This document shows, in pieces, positions 1-5,430 of a stretch of 5,464 bases of DNA. The DNA is from Deltaproteobacteria bacterium (lineage in GTDB: Bacteria; Desulfobacterota; Desulfobacteria; Desulfobacterales; JAFDCJ01): NCBI GenBank assembly GCA_024277475.1, contig JAJRVC010000183.1, positions 1-5,464 of the forward strand. Reading direction: 5' to 3'. Position 1 is the stretch's first letter. Every line of letters starts with the position of its first letter. Made by a program: the position numbers and the translations under genes. A model generated the notes under the pieces. That model worked only from the letters and a program-made list of their open reading frames with translations, had not been told where the DNA came from and did no database searches.

Positions 1-140
1 CCAATTCAGAAATGAGCAATTTTTTCTCTGAGCAAGGCCGCACAAGGGTTTACGTTGAGACGTACTTTTCGTACTTCGCAGACGTAAACCCGCGGAGAAC
101 GCCGCTCAGAGAAAAAAGGGCCATTTATGGATGGAAACTA
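1..140 (+). repeat. Left copy of a ~140-bp palindromic terminal repeat (MITE/REP-like)
   Basis: This stretch is the reverse complement of 5278-5417 with only two substitutions in 140 bases. One lies in the T/C run next to the TCTGAGC motif and one in the GTTCTCCGCG/GTTCTACGCG segment. The unit is also an imperfect palindrome: TTTTTTCTCTGAGC at 20-33 pairs perfectly with 104-117, GGGTTTACGT at 46-55 pairs with 82-91, and short GTAC segments at 62-65 and 71-74 lie near the centre. The outer arms (CCAATTCAGAAATG against CATTTATGGATGG) pair imperfectly. It encodes no credible protein. The window begins inside or at the edge of this copy, so its outer end cannot be defined. Size, palindromy and dispersal fit a non-autonomous MITE or large REP-like element, but no family name can be given from sequence alone. 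Confidence 0.93.
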
Positions 141-150
141 ATTAGTAATC

Positions 151-185
151 GTTCACAGGTTCAGGGTTCAACGTTCAGGGTTAAG
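151..185 (+). repeat. Five degenerate heptamers of GGTTCAG type
   Basis: Reading from 151, the units are GTTCACA, GGTTCAG, GGTTCAA, CGTTCAG and GGTTAAG, a strict 7-base period with a conserved GTTCA core. The array lies between the left terminal repeat and the 3' end of the antiporter gene. Related arrays occur at 1940-1961 and 2666-2687. Its function is unknown; slipped-strand expansion of a short dispersed repeat is the simplest origin. Confidence 0.8.
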
Positions 186-264
186 GACAGGGAAGGCATT
201 AAAGACCTGAAGCCCTCATTAAAAATGCTTATTTTCACCATCCCAGCCCGGCACCATCTGCGAT

Positions 265-1830
265 CTAAAAAAATATCAGGGATACGACCACATAAGATGG
301 AATCAGATATATTAAGCTATATTTCAATATGTAACCGAAAAAGCTCGGCATGGGCGTTCCGGCCTCTTCAGAAATGGATCGGACCATAAAGTTGGGTGCA
401 TTGCCGATGTAACTGCATGCACCGAAAAATACCGCTCCGGCAGAGATCGCTTTAAGATAGATGGCGTTTTCGGTCATCAACAGGGGAACGGCGCCGGCTT
501 CCGGCATCCCGGAATAAAAACTTCCGAGAGCGGTATTAAAAAATGTCAGGTATGTCGGGGCATTGTCGAGAAAACTTGAAAGTGCGCCGGTTACCCAGAA
601 ATAATGTGTCGGCAGCGTTACACCGTTAATCAGAAATGCCAGCGCACCCTGGGAACCTGCCTTTAGAATGAGCAGACAGGGTATCATGGTGATAAAAATT
701 CCAATGAAAAGGTACGCCACTTCAATAATGGGGAACCAGGTAAAATCATTGTCTTCTCGCAAGCGCCGGGATGTCGATACCAGGGAAAGGATTCCCATGA
801 GGATCAGCAATCCATCCCTGACCCAGTCCTGAACGGATCTGTGCACGCCGAATGTATTGACTTGCCCCCAGTCGACCACACCGCTCATCAGCACGGCACC
901 GACGATACCTGCCAGAAAAATAAAGTTATGCATGCCGTCCAGCTTCAATGGCTGCTTGACATCGTTTTCCCGGGGAGCTGCAACACCCTCCTTGCGGTAA
1001 TGGTAGGTGTCCAGGATAAAGTATATCCCCAAAAGCAGAATGGTAACCGTCAGCATGTGGGGCAGTATATTAAACGTCCAGAAAAATGATACTCCGTGCA
1101 GGAAGCCTAAAAAAAGAGGTGGATCTCCTAGCGGGGTCAGCGACCCGCCGACATTGGCAACCAGAAATATGAAAAATACCACCATGAAAGTTCTGTTTTT
1201 GCGGTAATCGTTTGCCCGCAGGAAGGGACGAATCATTAGCATGGCCGCCCCGGTCGTACCCATCCATGAAGCCAGCAATGTGCCGACGATGAGCATGATT
1301 AAATTGACAACCGGTGTCCCGCGCAAAGTGCCACGCAACAGAATGCCGCCGGAAACAGTATATAGAGACCATAACAGGATAATAAAAGGAACATAGTCTA
1401 CGAGGACAATATGAAGGATTTCATAAAGAGCACTTCCCTTGAATGCGATCAAAAACGGTATGGCCAGGGTGGCAGCCCAGAAACCGGAAATTTTGCCGAA
1501 GTGGTGATGCCAGAAATCCGGCATCAGCAGAGGCCATAGAGCAATGGACAGCAACATAAAGGCAAATGGAATACAGCTCCACAAGGGAAGTATCTCGCCC
1601 AGATTGGGGCGGCCCTGCCCATGACTGTTACCAGGTTTGTCAGCTGTCGCATCGGCACCGTCAGCCCCATGGGGCGCTGTTTTTGCATGCTCGGTTTCAG
1701 CCTGCTGATCCGCTGAAGCCAGGCGCAGCCCGGGCTGAGTCGTGGTCGTTGTATCAGAGGCGAAAGCTGGAACAGAAAGTGTCAGGACCATTACAATAAA
1801 GACTGCTGCCGCGTTTCTTTGACGTGTCAT
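265..1830 (-). CDS. Sodium:proton antiporter, ion-transporter superfamily (CitMHS/NhaD-like)
   Basis: This is a 521-residue inner-membrane secondary transporter, probably exchanging Na+ for H+; citrate or another organic anion is possible because the family is annotated both ways. Residues 1-25 form a Sec signal peptide ending AFA-S. A hydrophilic, Thr/His/Ala-rich periplasmic linker follows to about residue 78, then about eleven to twelve membrane segments (roughly 81-104 to 499-520). The superfamily signatures occur in both halves: GTTGAAMLMIRP at 191-202 with GGSLTPLGDPPLF at 228-240, and FLDNAPTY at 420-427 with GACSYIGNAPNF at 470-481. This fits two inverted structural repeats with paired discontinuous helices. 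The start is supported by GAGG seven bases upstream of the ATG, and the gene ends in TAG with full-length coding. The next gene upstream is 967 bases away, so it is probably transcribed separately. The family is firm; the substrate is inferred. Confidence 0.9.
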   Translation of the reverse strand: MTRQRNAAAVFIVMVLTLSVPAFASDTTTTTQPGLRLASADQQAETEHAKTAPHGADGADATADKPGNSHGQGRPNLGEILPLWSCIPFAFMLLSIALWPLLMPDFWHHHFGKISGFWAATLAIPFLIAFKGSALYEILHIVLVDYVPFIILLWSLYTVSGGILLRGTLRGTPVVNLIMLIVGTLLASWMGTTGAAMLMIRPFLRANDYRKNRTFMVVFFIFLVANVGGSLTPLGDPPLFLGFLHGVSFFWTFNILPHMLTVTILLLGIYFILDTYHYRKEGVAAPRENDVKQPLKLDGMHNFIFLAGIVGAVLMSGVVDWGQVNTFGVHRSVQDWVRDGLLILMGILSLVSTSRRLREDNDFTWFPIIEVAYLFIGIFITMIPCLLILKAGSQGALAFLINGVTLPTHYFWVTGALSSFLDNAPTYLTFFNTALGSFYSGMPEAGAVPLLMTENAIYLKAISAGAVFFGACSYIGNAPNFMVRSISEEAGTPMPSFFGYILKYSLIYLIPSYVVVSLIFF

Positions 1831-1876
1831 TCAATATCCTCAAATCCAATTACTCTTCTGCATTTATGCTCCCGCC

Positions 1877-1940
1877 GCCATGCAGCGATGGCACGTCAGG
1901 TCAAAGCTCCCGAATCAACCAGCCGGTTGGGTACCAACCG
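1877..1940 (-). promoter_or_regulatory. Two short hairpins in the presumed leader of the antiporter gene
   Basis: On the minus strand upstream of the antiporter start, CGGTTGG and CCAACCG enclose a three-base loop (1924-1940, seven perfect pairs). GCCAT and ATGGC enclose a six-base loop (1877-1892), followed by a small GCAT-AA-ATGC fold nearer the start. They would lie in the 5' untranslated RNA if transcription starts further upstream. I cannot match them to a known riboswitch class, so a regulatory role is only a suggestion; the hairpins themselves are seen directly. Confidence 0.35.
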
Positions 1941-1961
1941 TGAACCTATGAACCTTGAACC
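1940..1961 (-). repeat. Three heptamers of GGTTCAN type
   Basis: On the minus strand the units are GGTTCAA, GGTTCAT and, after one extra base, GGTTCAC. They share the GGTTCA core with the array at 151-185, which is on the plus strand at the other end of the antiporter gene. The two arrays therefore flank that gene in opposite orientation. Confidence 0.7.
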
Positions 1962-2133
1962 CCTACATTCACCGGCGGCTAAATCATAGATGCCGACAAA
2001 TCGGTTTGCACATTACCAAAGTTTGTTCCGGTTTAAAAGCCTTTTTTTCGGGGGGGCGTCATAGCCCGTACCCCGGGTAGAAATCAAGGTTGTTGGCGCC
2101 TTAGCTGAATTTATCCAGGTGTCGGGGTTGCCG

Positions 2134-2153
2134 CCGGCCTGAAAAACGGCCGG
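2134..2153 (+). other. GC-rich hairpin, possible weak terminator
   Basis: CCGGCC (2134-2139) and GGCCGG (2148-2153) form six G-C pairs around the loop TGAAAAAC, with a G-T pair extending the stem. Only three T residues follow on the plus strand, and no U-tract follows on the minus strand, so intrinsic termination would be inefficient. No plus-strand gene lies upstream to need it. It may instead be part of a structured transcript or a degenerate repeat. Confidence 0.4.
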
Positions 2154-2274
2154 TTTAATCAAATAGAAAACTTAATAGCCTCGATGGTGGTATGTGGCGG
2201 GCAGTGCCCACGCGAAGATAGAAGGTTTTTGCAAAGGTGCATCGGGTTGATACAAATCAAGGCATTGCGGGTAA

Positions 2275-2302
2275 GTCGAATAATGAATGTCGAATGTCAA
2301 AA
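2275..2302 (+). repeat. Four heptamers of GTCGAAT type
   Basis: The units are GTCGAAT, AATGAAT, GTCGAAT and GTCAAAA, again with a 7-base period but a different core from the GGTTCA and GGTTTCA arrays. The array lies next to the inverted repeat at 2319-2347. Confidence 0.65.
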
Positions 2303-2318
2303 TTCGGCACGGTTGCTT

Positions 2319-2347
2319 CCGACAGGCTCAAGCCTTGAGCTTGCCGC
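2319..2347. repeat. Near-perfect palindrome around GCTCAAG-C-CTTGAGC
   Basis: The 15-base core at 2326-2340 has seven perfect pairs around a single central C. Pairing continues with mismatches through CGACAG on the left and TTGCCG on the right. The motif resembles the dispersed intergenic repeats containing GACAGGCTCA and TGAGCTTG that occur in many proteobacterial genomes; that resemblance is from general knowledge and was not searched. Confidence 0.6.
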
Positions 2348-2371
2348 AAGGAGTCGTTCGACCCTGAGATC

Positions 2372-2419
2372 CCGACCGAAGGGTTCGTCGCAAGCTGTGA
2401 TTCCGTATTCTTCGGTCGG
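2372..2419. repeat. 10-bp perfect inverted repeat CCGACCGAAG / CTTCGGTCGG
   Basis: CCGACCGAAG at 2372-2381 is the exact reverse complement of 2410-2419, separated by 28 bases. No U-tract follows directly (CTATCTTTAAAT on the plus strand). The loop is long, so this is more likely part of a degenerate dispersed repeat or a protein-binding pair of half-sites than a terminator. Confidence 0.6.
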
Positions 2420-2527
2420 CTATCTTTAAATATGGATAAAGCGTGGCGTCTTCACTCTAACACCGGAATCCTGGTCCTCTGGACCCGGGTATCTACTCAT
2501 CCGGAAACAAAACCACCCGTGAAAGCC

Positions 2528-2614
2528 GGAATTTTCAGAAATTCCCGTTTCCTGATTTTTACGCTGCGCCTTCCCTGACGGGCAGACGTAAACCGGGATG
2601 GTGAAAATTATCCG
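2528..2614. repeat. Long imperfect palindrome sharing a core with the terminal repeats
   Basis: Arms pair in register: AATTTTC with GAAAATT, ATTCCCG with CGGGAT, and TTTACGCTGC with GCAGACGTAAA, around a centre near 2573. The right arm contains GCAGACGTAAACC (2582-2594), identical over 13 bases to 78-90 of the left terminal repeat and to its counterpart in the right copy. It also contains GGGATGGTGAAAAT (2595-2608), the exact reverse complement of 231-244 just after the antiporter gene. It looks like a related or decayed member of the same palindromic repeat class. Confidence 0.6.
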
Positions 2615-2665
2615 TAATATGTCCGCTAAATTTTATGCCGGTTTTATTCCAACATACGGGTATAT

Positions 2666-2759
2666 GGTTTCAGGTTTCAGGTTTCAGTAGTGAAAAAGCG
2701 AAAGCCAGCCTGACACCCGACACCTGAAACCTATTCTACGAGAAGGCCTCGCTACGCCA
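2666..2759 (-). repeat. Dispersed heptamer/palindromic repeat, copy A
   Basis: At 2666-2687 there are three tandem GGTTTCA units ending in G. Their imperfect reverse complement, matching at 19 of 22 positions, lies at 2710-2731, giving a hairpin. Read on the minus strand, 2758 to about 2697 starts GGCGTAGCGAGGCCTTCTCG and runs through GGTTTCAG and two GTGTC-type heptamers to GGCTTTCGCTTTTT. This matches the 3' end of dsbD (3382-3332) at 27 of the first 35 positions, and again over GGCTTTCGCT-like sequence after a 14-base gap of exactly two heptamers. Confidence 0.75.
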
Positions 2760-2797
2760 GATAGTGTCCAAAAAAAAGATCTGATTATTCTATCATT

Positions 2798-3196
2798 TTA
2801 CACGGTGGTATAGATACCCTTGTCCACTCTTTTTATTTTTCCCTGCTTATATACCCTGAAAAGGATGTTGCGGACCTTTTTTTGATTAAATCCGGTTTTT
2901 TTAATCAGGGTCGGCGCATCGACACCCTTTTTCGATCTTTTTATAATTTTCAAGATCTCGTCGGTTGCCGTCGGTTGCGCAGCTTTCTTAGTTGCGGGGG
3001 CTTTTTTTGCCGGGGATTTTGCGGCGACTTTTTTTGCGGGGGTTTTTTTTGCAGCGACTTTTTTTGCCGGGGATTTTGGGGTTGTTTTCGCTTTGGATTT
3101 TTCGTCTTTCTCAACTGATTTTAATAGTCTGTCCAGGGTTTTGCCGAGTGCCTGGATGTTCTTGTTCAATGCTTTCAGATCCTGAGCAATTGTCAT
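2798..3196 (-). CDS. Histone H1-like Lys/Ala/Pro-rich protein with C-terminal winged-helix-like domain
   Basis: This 132-residue, strongly basic protein has three parts. Residues 1-31 form an amphipathic helix with coiled-coil character (DLKALNKNIQALGKTLDRLL). Residues 32-75 are a disordered Lys/Ala/Pro tract with SPAKKVAAK, TPAKKVAAK and SPAKKA units, like bacterial H1-like and AlgP tails. Residues 77-132 look like a winged helix: helix TDEILKIIKRS, helix APTLIKKTG, recognition helix NQKKVRNILFRVYKQG, then a wing KIKRVDKGIY. The basic tail and the fold point to DNA binding, perhaps in nucleoid organisation; the exact role is unknown. The start is supported by AAGGAG nine bases upstream of the ATG. 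It ends in TAA. It follows dsbD by 120 bases on the same strand, with no clear terminator between them. The 7-8 base A runs in the coding strand could permit slippage. Confidence 0.85.
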   Translation of the reverse strand: MTIAQDLKALNKNIQALGKTLDRLLKSVEKDEKSKAKTTPKSPAKKVAAKKTPAKKVAAKSPAKKAPATKKAAQPTATDEILKIIKRSKKGVDAPTLIKKTGFNQKKVRNILFRVYKQGKIKRVDKGIYTTV

Positions 3197-3201
3197 TGTG
3201 T

Positions 3202-3213
3202 TTTACTCCTTTT
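3202..3213 (-). promoter_or_regulatory. Ribosome binding site of the H1-like gene
   Basis: On the minus strand GAAAAGGAG precedes the ATG at 3196 by about nine bases. It is the strongest Shine-Dalgarno sequence in the window and fixes the start. A possible minus-strand -10 hexamer, TATTAT, lies at 3257-3252, but no good -35 pairs with it, so no promoter is annotated. Confidence 0.7.
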
Positions 3214-3316
3214 CAATTTTGAAATTTTGGGGACAATGTAAGTGAAATCCAATAATACATAAAATTTGCCATACCGATGAATAGTACTTCCTTAATACAC
3301 TCTCATACTTTTCCGA

Positions 3317-5260
3317 CTATTTCAACATAATAAATAGCGAAGCCGGCCTGAAATCTATGCTCCAAGAAGGCTTCACCACACCTGACGACCTGAAGCTATT
3401 CAAGGCGCTAGTTATCGCATCGTAAACCTGGTCCACTGTATAAAAGTCGCTTTTGAAACTTTGCTCGCCATTTGAAGAAAAAATTATCAGAAGCGGGATG
3501 GTCAGACTGCCGACCTCCCTGAGTTTTGCCTTTCCCTCCGGGTTGTTTCCGGTGATATCCACTTTCATCGGCACGACATCTTCACGGGTAAGAAGTTTTA
3601 CAATTTTGGGATTATTTAAAACCCCCTGTTCAAGCGCTTTGCAGTTCAGACACCATTCGGCGGTGAAGACCATTACGACGATTTTGCGATTGGCGGTTGC
3701 CGCTTCAAATCGCTGGGGGGTGTAATATACCCATGCAACCGGCCCCTGATCGGTCAGCCGTACCGCTCCCCAAACCGACAGGGCGATAACGAGTATGCCG
3801 GCCCCGGTAAAAATTGCTTTTAATTTCATTTTGGATGTGATCCGGAGTGTTCGATAAGCCAGCCAGCTGCCGGCGGCAATGCCGAAAGACATAACCGGCC
3901 ACCAGTATATTTTACTCGGGGGAGCTGACGGGGTAGAAAAAAACGACACAAGGCCAACCCCTATAAAATAAGCCGCCGCCGCCAGCATGAACAGCCCCAT
4001 GACTTGCTTGATTAACACACTGGCCGGTCCCGTGTTCGGCATTTTACGGACCAGAGCCGGTGAGGCGGAAAGCAACAGGTAGGGAAAAGCCATTCCGGTG
4101 CCGATGGCGGCAAAAGTGGCAAGCGTGATTGCCCATGTTTGTGCCGAAGCCCAGGCAGCCGCGGCACCCATAAAGGGGGCTGTGCAGGGTGTCGACAGGA
4201 TTGCTGCAAGAATTCCCAGCCCAAAAGAACCCCGGAGCGTATTTTGTTGCGGATTTATCATATAAATAAAGTGGGGTAGCCGCATGGAAAAAAAACCGAA
4301 CATTCCGCCGGCCATCCCCCCTATAATAAGGCCGATCAGTATGGTAAACGCGGGATATTGGAACAACTGATTGGTAGCGCTGAAATCGCTGACAAGAGCG
4401 ATCATGATTCCTAATGCTATCCAGAAAGCCAGCACTCCCAGAAACATTGCCAGCCCCAGCATAAAGCACTGCCGGCGGTTTTTAGCCACATGTGACAGAC
4501 TGATGATCTTAATAGGGATCAGCGGCAAAACGCAGGGTGTGAAGTTGAGCAGCACACCGCCCGCTGCGGCGGTGAGAAGCAGCAGTATCAGGCCCAACCC
4601 GGATGAGATGTCTATCGAAAAGGTCCAGCCGAAAAGATCAAAGTCAACACCCCGGGAGTGTTCCACCGTGGGGCCCGCACCATATCCTGCAAACAATTCA
4701 CGATTGATTTTTGAAATGGTGGCCCCGGTTTCGACCACTGCGAGTGATTCATCAAACTTGACTTTTTTAGGAAACAGGCAGTAACTGGCTGCACAGGCCT
4801 GGTATTCAAATTCCAGCTTGAGCGACAGTTCCCCCGGCATTAGCGTATCTTCCAGTCTGATCGGCAGATAAATGACGGTTTTGCCTTCGAAGGACATCAG
4901 ATCCCCGGTAGCATACTGCACCTCAATCGGCACGGCCCGGGGATAGCGGGGGAGCTCCATGATTATTCCGGGCGTGGCATCGACAACCGTCACTTTTGTA
5001 GGATACGGTTTGAAATTCTCAAACGGTTTGGCCTGGCGCGCATCGGCATTGATATGGTATCCTTCTTTGATATCGGCTACAATTGCCAGCATGACCGAAT
5101 CACCGGGACGTGCGCGATCCACCGGCCAGGCTGTTGTGACCGTGACAACCTCCTCTTCCGCCGCGTTCAAATCTACAGAAGCTGCAAATTGTGAGACAAA
5201 GATGACTGTGACGGATAAAGCCAGTATTATTCCAAGTGATAACCTGTTCATATTTAGCAT
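3317..5260 (-). CDS. dsbD: Thiol:disulfide interchange protein DsbD
   Basis: This 647-residue inner-membrane protein passes electrons from cytoplasmic thioredoxin to periplasmic partners such as DsbC and CcmG. The order of parts is typical: signal peptide (1-33), N-terminal periplasmic domain (about 35-180) with redox pair C156/C161 in CAASYC, eight membrane segments (about 220-500) carrying C243 in FTPCVLPLIP and C359 in LSTPCTAPF, and a C-terminal thioredoxin domain (about 505-620) with WCLNCK (C537/C540) and cis-Pro P589 in TIPL. All six catalytic cysteines are present. Met1 lacks a well-spaced ribosome site; Met4 (ATG at 5251) has GTTGAG about nine bases upstream and may be the true start. 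The last 25 or so residues, from about N621, go beyond the usual end and are encoded by a dispersed repeat. The gene starts 17 bases from the right terminal repeat, so its promoter lies in or beyond that element. Confidence 0.95.
   Translation of the reverse strand: MLNMNRLSLGIILALSVTVIFVSQFAASVDLNAAEEEVVTVTTAWPVDRARPGDSVMLAIVADIKEGYHINADARQAKPFENFKPYPTKVTVVDATPGIIMELPRYPRAVPIEVQYATGDLMSFEGKTVIYLPIRLEDTLMPGELSLKLEFEYQACAASYCLFPKKVKFDESLAVVETGATISKINRELFAGYGAGPTVEHSRGVDFDLFGWTFSIDISSGLGLILLLLTAAAGGVLLNFTPCVLPLIPIKIISLSHVAKNRRQCFMLGLAMFLGVLAFWIALGIMIALVSDFSATNQLFQYPAFTILIGLIIGGMAGGMFGFFSMRLPHFIYMINPQQNTLRGSFGLGILAAILSTPCTAPFMGAAAAWASAQTWAITLATFAAIGTGMAFPYLLLSASPALVRKMPNTGPASVLIKQVMGLFMLAAAAYFIGVGLVSFFSTPSAPPSKIYWWPVMSFGIAAGSWLAYRTLRITSKMKLKAIFTGAGILVIALSVWGAVRLTDQGPVAWVYYTPQRFEAATANRKIVVMVFTAEWCLNCKALEQGVLNNPKIVKLLTREDVVPMKVDITGNNPEGKAKLREVGSLTIPLLIIFSSNGEQSFKSDFYTVDQVYDAITSALNSFRSSGVVKPSWSIDFRPASLFIMLK
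3332..3397 (-). repeat. Dispersed repeat copy B forming the C-terminal tail of DsbD
   Basis: On the minus strand this DNA aligns with copy A (2758-2697): 27 of 35 positions match from GGTGTGGTGAAGCCTTCTTGG to the ATTTCAG block. It then lacks two heptamers and resumes at GGCCGGCTTCGCT. It also carries TCAGGT heptamer-like units at 3380-3396, and AATAGC/GCTATT arms at 3333-3338 and 3394-3399. It is read in frame as roughly the last 25 residues of DsbD (SSGVVKPSW to SLFIMLK), followed by TAG. Confidence 0.7.
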
Positions 5261-5277
5261 CTCAACCGGAGTTTACC

Positions 5278-5423
5278 TAGTTTCCATCCATAAATGGCCC
5301 TTTTTCCTCTGAGCGGCGTTCTACGCGGGTTTACGTCTGCGAAGTACGAAAAGTACGTCTCAACGTAAACCCTTGTGCGGCCTTGCTCAGAGAAAAAATT
5401 GCTCATTTCTGAATTGGAAACTT
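5278..5423 (-). repeat. Right copy of the ~140-bp palindromic terminal repeat
   Basis: Positions 5278-5417 are the inverted copy of 1-140 (138 of 140 identical). Here the outer end is visible: AGTTTCC at 5279-5285 is matched by GGAAACT at 5416-5422, so the full unit is about 144 bases with 7-bp perfect ends and imperfect palindromy throughout. The flanks are TTACCT on the left and TACGCC on the right; no clear target-site duplication can be called. Its inner end faces the dsbD start. Confidence 0.93.
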
Positions 5424-5430
5424 ACGCCAG

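Larger units (their letters stand above)
1831..2797. other. 967-base intergenic region, no credible gene, rich in repeats and hairpins
   Basis: Neither strand carries an open frame with protein-like composition or a ribosome binding site. The longest, 2184-2429 on the plus strand, is composed of translated repeat DNA. The stretch contains small hairpins in the antiporter leader, two heptamer arrays (1940-1961 and 2275-2302), a GC-rich hairpin (2134-2153), inverted repeats at 2319-2347 and 2372-2419, a long palindrome (2528-2614) and a dispersed repeat (2666-2759). Between about 1985 and 2130, and between about 2430 and 2525, I see only minor features such as the GGTCC-TCT-GGACC hairpin at 2473-2485. 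Confidence 0.8.

Noticed and set aside
12..389. Plus-strand open frame of 125 codons across the left terminal repeat
   Set aside because: It runs through the palindromic repeat and heptamers and into the antiporter gene antisense, has no ribosome binding site and no protein-like pattern.
1888..1902. TGGCACG resembling half of a sigma-54 promoter on the plus strand
   Set aside because: The second half (TTGC) is missing at the required spacing and no plus-strand gene follows.
1983..1988. Minus-strand TATGAT as a -10 box for the antiporter gene
   Set aside because: No acceptable -35 hexamer lies 16-18 bases upstream, so the match is not better than chance.
2040..2153. Possible cyclic-di-GMP (GEMM) riboswitch because of GGGGTTGCCG before a hairpin
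   Set aside because: The conserved GACGCAAAGCC half and the GGCAAACC pairing are absent, and no plus-strand gene follows.
2184..2429. Plus-strand open frame of 81 codons in the large intergenic region
   Set aside because: Its translation consists of repeat-derived sequence from the heptamer array and inverted repeats; no ribosome site and no family resemblance.
2766..2797. Intrinsic terminator after the H1-like gene (T-run on the minus strand after 2798)
   Set aside because: An eight-base U-tract is present, but the only stem before it is a four-pair A/T-rich TGAT/ATCA fold, too weak to call.
4044..4469. Minus-strand 141-codon open frame inside dsbD
   Set aside because: It is an alternate-frame shadow of the DsbD membrane domain, which has all its catalytic motifs in the main frame.
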